From Pannonibacter anstelovis (GTDB lineage: Bacteria; Pseudomonadota; Alphaproteobacteria; Rhizobiales; Stappiaceae), in contig NZ_JBAKBF010000001.1 of the NCBI RefSeq assembly GCF_036881715.1, forward strand, positions 1-64,000: DNA of 64,000 bases. Reading direction: 5' to 3'. Position 1 is the stretch's first letter, and every line of letters begins with the position of its first letter. Positions 51,834 through 60,586 of the stretch are shown piece by piece. The position numbers and the translations under genes are program-made. The notes under the pieces are model-generated. The model was not told the origin of the DNA, did no database searches, and worked only from the letters and a program-made list of their open reading frames with translations.

Positions 51834-53609
51834 ATGTGCGGCTTGTGTGGAGAAGTGGTCTTTGGCGATGGCGACGCGAATGTGCGGCGCGTGGACGCGA
51901 TGGCGCGCGCGATGGCAGCCCGCGGGCCCGATGGCATGGGCGTGACCCAGCAGGGGCGTGTCGCGCTCGGCCACCGGCGGCTGAAGATCATCGACCTCAG
52001 CGAGCGCGGCGCCCAGCCGATGCAGGACCGGGACGCCGGTCTGTCGCTGGTCTTCAACGGCTGCATCTACAATCATGCGGAGCTGCGGGCAGAACTGAGC
52101 AAGCTCGGCCAGCGCTTTGCCTCCACCAGCGATACGGAAGTGATCCTGAAGGCCTGGGCCCAGTGGGGCCGCGACTGTGTTGAGCGTTTCCACGGCATGT
52201 TTGCCATCGCGGTGCATGAGCGCGACACGGGCCGGGTGCATCTCGTGCGTGACCGTTTCGGCATCAAGCCGCTCTATATGGCCGAGAGCGGCGGCCGTCT
52301 GGCCTTTGCCTCGACCCTTCCGGCCCTGCTGGCTGGTGGCGGGATTGACAAGACGCTCGATCCGGTTGCCATCCATCACTACATGACATGGCACGCGGTG
52401 GTGCCTGCGCCGCGTACGGTGCTGAAGGGCGTGCGCAAGCTGCCCGCGGCCACCATCCGCACCTATGATGTGAACGGCAGCTATTCCGATCATCTTTACT
52501 GGAAGCCGGAGTTCGAACGCAGCAATGCGGACGAGACCCGGTCCCCCGGTGAGTGGCGCGACATGGTACTGGACGGCCTGCGCACCGCCGTGCGCCGCCG
52601 CATGGTGGCAGATGTGCCGGTGGGCGTCCTCTTGTCAGGCGGCGTGGATTCCAGCCTGATCACCGGGCTTCTGGCCGAAGAGGGGCAAAAGGATCTTGCC
52701 ACCTTCTCCATCGGCTTTGAAGAGGCCAATGGTGAGAAGGGCGACGAGTTCCATTATTCGGACCTGATCGCCCGGCACTACGCTACCGATCACCACAAGA
52801 TCTTCGTGCCTTCCGCTGATATGCGCGCCGAGTTGCCCGCCGCCGTGAAGGCCATGTCCGAGCCGATGGTTTCCTATGACAATATCGGCTTCTACCTGCT
52901 GTCGCGGGAGGTGTCGAAGCACATCACCGTGGTGCAGTCGGGGCAGGGGGCCGATGAGGTCTTCGGCGGCTATCACTGGTATCCGCCGCTGGCCGGCTCC
53001 AACCAGCCGGTGGCTGACTATGCGGCTGCCTTTTTCGACCGTACGGATGCCGAGCTGCGCCAGCAGGTGAACCCGGAATATCTGCCGGAGCGCGACGAGA
53101 GCCTTGCCTTCGTCGAGCAGCATTTCGCCATGTCCGGTGCCGCCGATCCGGTGGACAAGGCGCTGAGGCTCGACACCAACATCATGCTGGTGGATGACCC
53201 GGTGAAGCGCGTGGACAACCACACCATGGCCTTCGGGCTGGAGGCACGTGTACCGTTCCTCGATCATGAGCTGGTGGAACTTTCCGCCCGCATCCCGGCC
53301 CGCCACAAGCTGGCGCAGGGCGGCAAGGGTGTCTTGAAGGACGCGGCGCGCAAGGTGATCCCGGCGGATGTGATCGACCGGCCCAAGGGCTACTTCCCGG
53401 TTCCTGCGCTGAAATACCTTGAAGGCGAAACGCTGGAGATGGTGCGCGAAGCCCTGCACAGTCCGGCGGCGCGCCAGCGCGGCCTGTTCAACACCCGCTA
53501 TGCGGACATGCTTCTGGCTGAGCCGAGGGAACACCTGACGAAGCTCAGGGGTTCTGCCCTGTGGCAGGTGGGCCTTCTGGAAATGTGGCTGCAGGAACAG
53601 GGAATCTGA
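51834..53609 (+). CDS. N-acetylglutaminylglutamine amidotransferase
   Basis: 591 residues, asparagine-synthase-like. The N-terminal glutaminase begins MCGLCGEVVFG with nucleophile Cys2. The synthetase domain has the PP-loop VLLSGGVDSSLITGL near residue 265. It amidates the dipeptide precursor to give N-acetylglutaminylglutamine amide (NAGGN), an osmoprotectant. First of a three-gene operon, with the synthetase gene starting three bases later. Confidence 0.95.
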   Translation: MCGLCGEVVFGDGDANVRRVDAMARAMAARGPDGMGVTQQGRVALGHRRLKIIDLSERGAQPMQDRDAGLSLVFNGCIYNHAELRAELSKLGQRFASTSDTEVILKAWAQWGRDCVERFHGMFAIAVHERDTGRVHLVRDRFGIKPLYMAESGGRLAFASTLPALLAGGGIDKTLDPVAIHHYMTWHAVVPAPRTVLKGVRKLPAATIRTYDVNGSYSDHLYWKPEFERSNADETRSPGEWRDMVLDGLRTAVRRRMVADVPVGVLLSGGVDSSLITGLLAEEGQKDLATFSIGFEEANGEKGDEFHYSDLIARHYATDHHKIFVPSADMRAELPAAVKAMSEPMVSYDNIGFYLLSREVSKHITVVQSGQGADEVFGGYHWYPPLAGSNQPVADYAAAFFDRTDAELRQQVNPEYLPERDESLAFVEQHFAMSGAADPVDKALRLDTNIMLVDDPVKRVDNHTMAFGLEARVPFLDHELVELSARIPARHKLAQGGKGVLKDAARKVIPADVIDRPKGYFPVPALKYLEGETLEMVREALHSPAARQRGLFNTRYADMLLAEPREHLTKLRGSALWQVGLLEMWLQEQGI

Positions 53610-53612
53610 TCC

Positions 53613-55397
53613 ATGAGCGAACTTGAGCTGAACCGTCCGCGCCGGGCCTATGACCACCGGCTGCTGCGGCTGCGCGAGCATGGGCTGAAGCCGGGCATAC
53701 GCTTGGACGAGGCTGGCGGCGACCCGGATGCGAGCGTTGACTGCGGCTGGGGGCGGCTGATTTTCGGCGATACCTTCGCCGAACCGAAGCCGCTGGTGGA
53801 GGCGCTGCTCGCCGAAGTGCCGGGACGCCGCGATATCGCCATCTATGTGCGCGATCCGCATGTGCTGCTGGCGGCCGCCCCGCAGGATCTCTTTCTCGAT
53901 CCCTCGCACATGTTCCGTCTGGATCTGGCCACCTACCGCACGGCCCGTAACCGCCGGCCCGGCTTCACCATCCGCCGAGCCTCTTCGCGCGCCGATGCAG
54001 AGGCCGTGAACCGGCTTTATGCTGAGCGCGGCATGGTGCCCGTGCCGCTCGACTTCTTCTGGTCGCAGATGGACGCGCGCACTGTCACCGTGCTGGTGGC
54101 GGAGGAAGAGGAGACCGGTGAGATTGCCGGAACCGCCATGGGTGTGGACCATGAACGGGCCACCGATGGCGCGGCCAGTGGCGCTTCGCTCTGGTGCCTT
54201 GCCGTATCACCCAAGGCCAAGTTTCCCGGCGTTGGCGAGGCGCTGGTGCGCCGTCTGGCTGAGCATTTCAAGGGGCGCGGGCGGCCCTTCATGGATCTCT
54301 CCGTGCTGCATGATAATGAGCAGGCCATAAAGCTCTACGAGAAGCTGGGCTTTTCCCGCGTGCCCTATTTTACGGTGAAGAAGAAGAACACCATCAATGA
54401 GGCGCTCTATGCCGGGCCTGCGGTCGATACGGCGCTGAACCCTTATGCGGCGATCATCGTCAACGAGGCCCGGAGGCGGGGCATTCATGCCGATATTCTC
54501 GATGCGGAAGGCGGCTTCTTCCGCCTGTCCTATGGCGGCCGGCAGGTGAAGTGCCGGGAGTCGCTGTCCGAATTCACCAGCGCCGTTGCCATGTCGATCT
54601 GCGATGACAAGGCCGCCACCCGCCGGGTGGTGGAACAGGCTGGCATCAGCGTTCCGGCGCAGGCACTGGCCACGGATGAGGAAACCGTCAAGGCTTTCCT
54701 CGCAGCCCATGGCAAGGTGGTGGTGAAACCGGCACGCGGCGAACAGGGCAAGGGCATCGCCATCGGCCTCACCGGCCTTGAGGAAACCATGGCCGCCATT
54801 GCCGTTGCCCGTAACACTTGCGCCGATGTGCTGCTTGAGGCTTGCGTTGAGGGCATGGATCTGCGGCTTGTGGTGATCGACTACAAGGTTGTTGCAGCCG
54901 CTATCCGCAAGCCTGCGGAAGTGACCGGTGATGGCGCAACGCCGATCCGCGACCTGATTGCCGCCCAGTCCCGCCGCCGGGCGGCGGCAACGGGGGGCGA
55001 GTCCCGCATCCCGATGGATGCAGAGACCGAACGCTGCCTGGCGCTGGAAGGCTACGCTCTCGATGATGTTCCGGCGGCGGGCGTGACCGTTCGCGTGCGG
55101 CGCACGGCGAACCTGCACACCGGCGGCACCATTCATGACGTGACGGGCGAGACCCATGGCGCGCTGATCGACGCGGCGGTGCGGGCGGCGAAGGCCATCG
55201 AGATCCCGGTGACGGGCATTGACCTTATGGTGAAGAGCCCGCGCGAGCCGGAGTATCACTTCATCGAAGCGAACGAGCGCCCCGGCCTCGCCAATCACGA
55301 GCCGCAGCCGACGGCGGAGCGCTTTGTCGATTTCCTGTTTCCGCTGTCCATGCCCCAGCCTGTCCGTGCCGCCTGGCGCGGGGGAGGTGACCTTTGA
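53613..55397 (+). CDS. N-acetylglutaminylglutamine synthetase (GNAT plus ATP-grasp)
   Basis: 594 residues. A GNAT acetyltransferase domain occupies roughly residues 115-270 (LAVSPKAKFPGVGEALVRRL acyl-CoA loop). An ATP-grasp ligase follows from about 300 (VVVKPARGEQGKGIAI, and the metal site FIEANERPGL). It joins and acetylates two glutamine units for NAGGN. Its stop overlaps the next start in TTGA. Confidence 0.95.
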   Translation: MSELELNRPRRAYDHRLLRLREHGLKPGIRLDEAGGDPDASVDCGWGRLIFGDTFAEPKPLVEALLAEVPGRRDIAIYVRDPHVLLAAAPQDLFLDPSHMFRLDLATYRTARNRRPGFTIRRASSRADAEAVNRLYAERGMVPVPLDFFWSQMDARTVTVLVAEEEETGEIAGTAMGVDHERATDGAASGASLWCLAVSPKAKFPGVGEALVRRLAEHFKGRGRPFMDLSVLHDNEQAIKLYEKLGFSRVPYFTVKKKNTINEALYAGPAVDTALNPYAAIIVNEARRRGIHADILDAEGGFFRLSYGGRQVKCRESLSEFTSAVAMSICDDKAATRRVVEQAGISVPAQALATDEETVKAFLAAHGKVVVKPARGEQGKGIAIGLTGLEETMAAIAVARNTCADVLLEACVEGMDLRLVVIDYKVVAAAIRKPAEVTGDGATPIRDLIAAQSRRRAAATGGESRIPMDAETERCLALEGYALDDVPAAGVTVRVRRTANLHTGGTIHDVTGETHGALIDAAVRAAKAIEIPVTGIDLMVKSPREPEYHFIEANERPGLANHEPQPTAERFVDFLFPLSMPQPVRAAWRGGGDL

Positions 55398-56554
55398 GCT
55401 TGCCGTCCATTGACGTGGAGGAGCTGGAGCGGGTGCTGATGGCGCTGCTGAATGTGCCGAGCCCCACCGGCTTCACCGATGAGGTGGCGCGCTGGCTCTG
55501 TGCCTATCTGGAAGAACTTGGCATTTCCTATGAAATGACCCGGCGGGGCGCAATCCGGGCCCTGCTTCCGGGCGAGGCGCCGCGCCCGGCGCGGGCCATC
55601 GTTTCCCATCTCGATACGCTGGGGGCGCAGGTGAAGGCGCTCAAGCCCAACGGGCGGCTGGAGCTTGTGCCGGTTGGCCACTGGTCTGCCCGCTTTGCCG
55701 AAGGTGCGCGGGTCACCATCTTCTCCAGCGCAGGTGCCTACCGGGCTTCCATCCTGCCGCTGAAGGCTTCCGGCCATACGTTCAATGCCGAGGTGGATAC
55801 CCAGCCCACCGGCTGGACCCACGTGGAAGCCCGCGTTGATGCGCTGTCGCGCTCGGCTTCGGACCTCCAGCGCCTCGGCATCGAAATCGGGGACATGGTG
55901 GCGGTGGACCCGCAGCCGGAGTTCCTGCCCAACGGCTTCATCGTTTCGCGCCATCTGGATGACAAGGCGGGTGTCGCCGTCATGCTGGCGGCGCTGAAGG
56001 CGCTGGTGAAGGAGGGCTCGGTTCCGACGGTGGACACCTATTTCCTCTTCACCATCGCAGAGGAAACCGGCCACGGGGCAGGGGCAGTACTCACGCCGGA
56101 TATTGCCTCGCTGGTCGCCATCGACAACGGCACCACCGCTCCGGGCCAGAACTCGGACGAGTTCGGCGTGACCATCGCCATGGCGGACCAGACCGGGCCG
56201 TTCGACTATCATTTGACCCGCAAACTGGTGGAACTCTGCCGTCAGCATGACATCCGCTACCAGAAGGATGTGTTCCGTTACTACCGTTCCGACGCAGCGT
56301 CCGCCGTGGAGGCGGGTGCGGATGTGCGCACGGCGCTCGCCACCTTCGGCGTCGACGCCAGCCATGGCTATGAGCGCATCCACATGCATGCGCTGCGCTC
56401 GCTGGCGGAACTGGCGGCAGCCTATGTGCTGAGCCCGGTTGAAATCCAGCGCGATGCGGAAGCGTTCTCGAGTGTGAAGGGCTTCACCCGTCAGCCAGTC
56501 GAGGAGGCCCCGCAAGTGCTGCGGCCCGATCTCGTGCCGCATCCGCAAGGATGA
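55394..56554 (+). CDS. NAGGN-system M42-family peptidase
   Basis: 386 residues. The di-metal aminopeptidase motifs are IVSHLDTLGAQ, RHLDDKAGVAVM and TIAEETGHGAG. The family member linked to NAGGN loci presumably trims or recycles the dipeptide. The start is TTG 55394, overlapping the synthetase stop, with GGGGGAGG upstream. It is convergent with a TetR gene only three bases away. Confidence 0.93.
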   Translation: MSLPSIDVEELERVLMALLNVPSPTGFTDEVARWLCAYLEELGISYEMTRRGAIRALLPGEAPRPARAIVSHLDTLGAQVKALKPNGRLELVPVGHWSARFAEGARVTIFSSAGAYRASILPLKASGHTFNAEVDTQPTGWTHVEARVDALSRSASDLQRLGIEIGDMVAVDPQPEFLPNGFIVSRHLDDKAGVAVMLAALKALVKEGSVPTVDTYFLFTIAEETGHGAGAVLTPDIASLVAIDNGTTAPGQNSDEFGVTIAMADQTGPFDYHLTRKLVELCRQHDIRYQKDVFRYYRSDAASAVEAGADVRTALATFGVDASHGYERIHMHALRSLAELAAAYVLSPVEIQRDAEAFSSVKGFTRQPVEEAPQVLRPDLVPHPQG

Positions 56555-56557
56555 TCC

Positions 56558-57202
56558 TCACAGTCCCGGCAGTGCTGAGCCCGTGCTGCCGGGACCGAGC
56601 GGCTGTGCAGGCGCAATGAGACCGAGCACCAGCGCCGCCGTGTCCTCGATCAGGCGCTGCGGGGGCGGCTGTGGCGCTCCCGTCTGCAGACGCAGGAAGC
56701 CGGTAACCAGCTCGATGCGGGCGGGCAGTGCGGCCTCAAAGGGGGTGGCGATCAGCATCTGCCGCAGGGCAAGCCGCCACTCATCCTCCAGCCCGGCCAC
56801 AAGCGCAGCCATCGGGCCGCCATCATCTGTGCGGGGCAGGCGGGCCAGTGCCCGTCCCAGAACCGTTCCGCACAGCCGCTGGCAGGCTTCGCTCAGGAAC
56901 GCCGCCAATTCCCCAGCCGTGGTACGCTGAAACCCGGCCCGCCCGGTGCGCAGGTCCGATAGCCCCGCAAGCCCATGTTCCAGCGCCGCCAGCATTAGCC
57001 CGGCCTTGTCCGGCCAGCGCCGGTGCAGCGCCTGCTGGCTTGTTCCCGCCGCCCGTGCAATCTCCGCCAGCCGTGCACCTTCCGGCCCATGGTCAGCAAT
57101 GGCTTCCAGCGCGGCCTCAAGAATGCGGCTCGTCAACGCCTCATCCTGATGGCGTCCACGGGGGGAGGGAAGCGGATAGGCTTTCCTTGAAACGTCGCGC
57201 AT
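56558..57202 (-). CDS. TetR-family transcriptional regulator
   Basis: 214 residues. The N-terminal helix-turn-helix reads ARLAEIARAAGTSQQALHRRWPDKAGLM (residues about 43-70). The C-terminal ligand domain is not recognisable. ATG 57202 is preferred to the in-frame TTG one codon upstream. A perfect dyad lies just upstream (57229-57258). The neighbouring divergent genes are gatCA, which are unlikely to be its main target, so autoregulation is most likely. Confidence 0.9.
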   Translation of the reverse strand: MRDVSRKAYPLPSPRGRHQDEALTSRILEAALEAIADHGPEGARLAEIARAAGTSQQALHRRWPDKAGLMLAALEHGLAGLSDLRTGRAGFQRTTAGELAAFLSEACQRLCGTVLGRALARLPRTDDGGPMAALVAGLEDEWRLALRQMLIATPFEAALPARIELVTGFLRLQTGAPQPPPQRLIEDTAALVLGLIAPAQPLGPGSTGSALPGL

Positions 57203-57228
57203 CAATTCGGGCTGCCGCCGTGATGTTA

Positions 57229-57258
57229 GAATTACGGTATCTTTCCATACCGTAATTC
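57229..57258. promoter_or_regulatory. Perfect dyad, candidate TetR operator
   Basis: GAATTACGGTAT and ATACCGTAATTC flank a six-base centre: 12-base perfect arms between the TetR start (57202) and gatC (57362). Size and position fit a TetR-family site. Confidence 0.7.
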
Positions 57259-57361
57259 AACCCGCCTCCATCCTCAAGCCCCAGCCGCCCTTGCCTTTGG
57301 ACAAGCGCAGCGGAATAAGGGGGCATCTGTTTCATGAGACCATCCGGCACGAGGAAGCGCC

Positions 57362-57649
57362 ATGTCTGTTGATATCAATACGGTGAAGCGCGTTGCGCGT
57401 CTTGCCCGCCTGAAGGTGAGCGATGCGGATGCCGAACGCATGACCGGCGAGCTGAATTCCATTCTCCAGTTCGTCGAGCAGCTGGATGAAGTGAACATCG
57501 AGGGCGTTGAGCCGCTGACCTCCGTGGTGGCGCAGACGATGAAGAAGCGCGCCGATGGCGTCACCGATGGCGGCTATGCCGCTGACGTGGTGGCCAACGC
57601 ACCGGCCACCGAAGACAACTTCTTCATGGTTCCCAAAGTCGTCGAATAA
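57362..57649 (+). CDS. gatC: Aspartyl/glutamyl-tRNA amidotransferase subunit C
   Basis: 95 residues. GatC wraps around GatA and links it to GatB in the complex that converts Glu-tRNA(Gln) (and Asp-tRNA(Asn)) to the amide. The motifs VKRVARLARL and LNSILQFVEQLDEVNIEGVEPLTSV (in part) are typical. gatA follows after 21 bases; gatB is outside the window. Confidence 0.97.
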   Translation: MSVDINTVKRVARLARLKVSDADAERMTGELNSILQFVEQLDEVNIEGVEPLTSVVAQTMKKRADGVTDGGYAADVVANAPATEDNFFMVPKVVE

Positions 57650-57670
57650 GCCGGGCAAGGACATCACATC

Positions 57671-59143
57671 ATGACCGATCTGACCAATCAGACCCTTGCC
57701 GAAGCCCGCCGCGGCCTGCGCAACAAGGACTTCACCTCCGCCGAGCTGACGGATGCCTTCCTTTCCGCCATCGAGGGCTCGAACGGTGCCATTAACGCCT
57801 ATGTCGCCGTGACGGCGGACAAGGCCCGCGCCATGGCCAAGGCATCCGACGAGAAGCTGGCAAAGGGTGAGGGCGGCGCGCTGGAAGGCCTGCCGCTGGG
57901 CATCAAGGACCTGTTCGCCACCAAGGGTGAGCATACCCAGGCCTGCTCGCATGTTCTGGACGGCTTCAAGCCGACTTACGAATCCACCGTTACGTCCAAC
58001 CTGTGGGCTGATGGCGCGGTGATGCTGGGCAAGCTGAACATGGACGAATTCGCCATGGGTTCGTCCAACGAGTCCTCCTACTACGGCAACGTGGTCAACC
58101 CCTGGCGCAAGACCGGCTCCACCCAGGCGCTGGTGCCGGGCGGCTCGTCCGGTGGTTCGGCGGCAGCTGTTGCGGCCAGCCTGTGCCTTGGTGCGACGGC
58201 GACCGACACGGGCGGCTCCATCCGCCAGCCCGCCGCGCTCACCGGCACCGTCGGAATCAAGCCGACCTATGGCCGCTGCTCGCGCTGGGGCATCATCGCC
58301 TATGCTTCGTCGCTCGATCAGGCAGGCCCCATCGCCAAGACGGTGGAAGACTGCGCCATCCTGCTGAAGTCCATGGCTTCTGTCGATCCGAAGGACACAA
58401 CCTCCGTCGATCTGCCGGTGCCGGACTATGAGGCCTCCGTGGGCAAGTCCGTGAAGGGTTTGCGCATCGGCATTCCGCGTGAATACCGCGTCGAAGGCAT
58501 GCCGGCGGAAGTGGAAGCTCTCTGGCAGCAGGGCATCGCCTGGCTGAAGGAAGCCGGGGCAGAGATCGTCGACATCTCGCTGCCGCACACGAAATATGCC
58601 CTTCCGGCCTATTACATCGTTGCTCCGGCAGAGGCTTCCTCGAACCTTGCCCGTTATGACGGCGTGCGCTACGGCCTGCGCGTGCCGGGCAAGGACATCG
58701 TCGAGATGTACGAGAACACCCGTGCCGCAGGCTTCGGCAAGGAAGTGCAGCGCCGCATTCTCATCGGCACCTATGTGCTGTCGGCCGGCTATTACGACGC
58801 CTATTACCTCAAGGCCCAGAAGGTGCGCACGCTGATCAAGCGCGACTTCGATCTGGCCTTTGAAGCAGGCGTTGATGCCATCCTGACCCCGGCAACCCCG
58901 GATGCAGCCTTTGCGCCGGGTGAGTTCTCTGATCCGGTCGCCATGTATCTCAACGACATCTTCACGGTGACGGTGAACATGGCTGGCCTGCCGGGCCTCT
59001 CCGTGCCTGCGGGCCTGTCCTCCACCGGCCTGCCGCTCGGACTGCAGCTGATCGGCCGCCCCTTCGGCGAGGAAACCCTGTTCCAGGCCGGTGCCGTGAT
59101 CGAAAAGGCCGCTGGCCGCTTCACCCCGGCCCGCTGGTGGTAA
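57671..59143 (+). CDS. gatA: Aspartyl/glutamyl-tRNA amidotransferase subunit A
   Basis: 490 residues. The amidase-signature triad is visible as Lys79 (PLGIKDLF), Ser159 (VPGGSSGGSAA) and Ser183 (DTGGSIRQPA). It releases ammonia from glutamine for the GatB kinase-transferase. It is cotranscribed with gatC and followed by a strong terminator. Confidence 0.97.
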   Translation: MTDLTNQTLAEARRGLRNKDFTSAELTDAFLSAIEGSNGAINAYVAVTADKARAMAKASDEKLAKGEGGALEGLPLGIKDLFATKGEHTQACSHVLDGFKPTYESTVTSNLWADGAVMLGKLNMDEFAMGSSNESSYYGNVVNPWRKTGSTQALVPGGSSGGSAAAVAASLCLGATATDTGGSIRQPAALTGTVGIKPTYGRCSRWGIIAYASSLDQAGPIAKTVEDCAILLKSMASVDPKDTTSVDLPVPDYEASVGKSVKGLRIGIPREYRVEGMPAEVEALWQQGIAWLKEAGAEIVDISLPHTKYALPAYYIVAPAEASSNLARYDGVRYGLRVPGKDIVEMYENTRAAGFGKEVQRRILIGTYVLSAGYYDAYYLKAQKVRTLIKRDFDLAFEAGVDAILTPATPDAAFAPGEFSDPVAMYLNDIFTVTVNMAGLPGLSVPAGLSSTGLPLGLQLIGRPFGEETLFQAGAVIEKAAGRFTPARWW

Positions 59144-59172
59144 GATAGGCCCAGGCCTGTATTGCAGAGATA

Positions 59173-59208
59173 ACAGACCCGCCGGGCCAACCCGGCGGGT
59201 CTGTTTTT
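59173..59208 (+). terminator. Rho-independent terminator after gatA
   Basis: The 14-base perfect stem ACAGACCCGCCGGG / CCCGGCGGGTCTGT has a CCAA loop and is followed by a run of T (59204-59208). Classical intrinsic terminator. Confidence 0.92.
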
Positions 59209-59582
59209 GCGGATGAATGACTGTTTATATTGTTGTTATCAGCAGAAACAATAGATTCCGTCATGCCATGACTTGATCATGGCATCCCTTCCGATGCTCA
59301 TCCGGCTCCGTTTTCCAGGATAAATTTCTCTATTTTTTTCCCGAAATGGACTTCACTATTTGCCTATATCGAGCGGCATGCATGCCGCGATCAAGCCGTG
59401 GCACGACGAAGACTGTTGGTTGCTCCTCAAAGGTCGTCCTCCTGCAAGCCTCGGACAAGGTCCGGCTCGTCTAAGCCGTAGAGGCCTGCGCGAAAGCCCT
59501 GCGGTGAGTCCCGGCTGTATTGCCGTCCATCTTTCACGCCAGCCCCCATGGATGCGTCTCCTCCTCAGGGACAGGGAGCATC
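59209..59582. other. Intergenic region before the trypsin-fold gene
   Basis: These ~370 bases are relatively A/T-rich around 59220-59370. No gene, RNA or repeat is recognisable. The right end supplies the ribosome site GGGAG for the next gene. Confidence 0.5.
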
Positions 59583-60551
59583 GTGAGAAAGACGGCGATG
59601 ATGGAAGATTATCTGATGCAGGCGCATGGCGCCGTAACGGCGGCCATGCAGACACGCGGCCGGGGCCACCTGCCGCTGACGCTGGCCTATGTGGACTGGG
59701 AAACCGGCGTCCTCACGGCCGGGCTCGATTTCAGGGATGGCCCGTCCGAGGAAACCTTCGCGCATCTGCGCTATCTCACCTGCGGTCTGCCGCTGCGGCT
59801 TCAGCCTTTCACGGCAAGGCGGCACATGTCCAATCAGAACCGCATCCGCCCGGTCGTGGGCGGAATCCAGATGGTGGTGAACCGCAGCTATCAGGAGCTC
59901 ACAGGCACCATCTGCATCGGCTGCAGTTATGATGATGGCTCCATCACGCCCAAGCACGGGGTCCTCGTCTCCGGGCATGTGGTCAGCAAGACGAACACGA
60001 CCGTCTATCAGAACAGCAAGGTATCGCAGGACAACATCGGCAAGGTTCAGGTGATTACCAACTGGAAGAACGGCAGCTGCGATGCCGCCTTCGTTGCCAA
60101 GACTGCAGCCGCCGCCGTCACCAAGGGGGAGATCTGGACGGCTGCCGGGCCCTATTTGCGCGTGACTGCGGCTGCTGACGGTCATCTGATCGTGCCCGGC
60201 CTCGATGTGAAGATGCTGGGCATGAACAACGAGGCGCCGCAGGAGGGGCGGGTGGTTGCTACCGGTGTCAGTGTCACCTTCGCGGTGGGCGACTTGGATG
60301 AGCCGCAGACCCTGACCAATCAGGTTCTGGCGTCGTATTTATCCGAGGAAGGTGACAGCGGCGGACCGGTGTATGTTCAGGTGGGCACGAACACCGATGT
60401 CACTTTCTGCGGAATCAATGTGGGTGCTTGCTCGGACAGCGATGTGACGGCGAGCACGCCGGCCATCGGCAGCGGGACCTATGGCATCTTCTCCCCATGG
60501 CCGCAGATTGATGCCGCCTTCGGTGGCAATCTGGATGTCCTTTCGGCTTGA
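59583..60551 (+). CDS. Orphan trypsin-fold serine protease-like protein
   Basis: 322 residues. From about residue 88 it shows a chymotrypsin-like layout: RPVVGGIQM, then His132 in VLVSGHVVSK, Asp167 in SCDAAFVA, and Ser259 in EEGDSGGPVYV. All three triad members are therefore present in order. Residues 1-85 are an unknown N-terminal domain (WETGVLTAGLDFRDGP). No signal peptide or membrane helix is visible, so it may act in the cytoplasm. The start is GTG 59583 with GGGAG four bases before; ATG 59601 is an alternative. It stands alone. Confidence 0.72.
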   Translation: MRKTAMMEDYLMQAHGAVTAAMQTRGRGHLPLTLAYVDWETGVLTAGLDFRDGPSEETFAHLRYLTCGLPLRLQPFTARRHMSNQNRIRPVVGGIQMVVNRSYQELTGTICIGCSYDDGSITPKHGVLVSGHVVSKTNTTVYQNSKVSQDNIGKVQVITNWKNGSCDAAFVAKTAAAAVTKGEIWTAAGPYLRVTAAADGHLIVPGLDVKMLGMNNEAPQEGRVVATGVSVTFAVGDLDEPQTLTNQVLASYLSEEGDSGGPVYVQVGTNTDVTFCGINVGACSDSDVTASTPAIGSGTYGIFSPWPQIDAAFGGNLDVLSA

Positions 60552-60586
60552 CGCTTTGAGTCGAGCACGGTCTTCTGTCATCCTTT

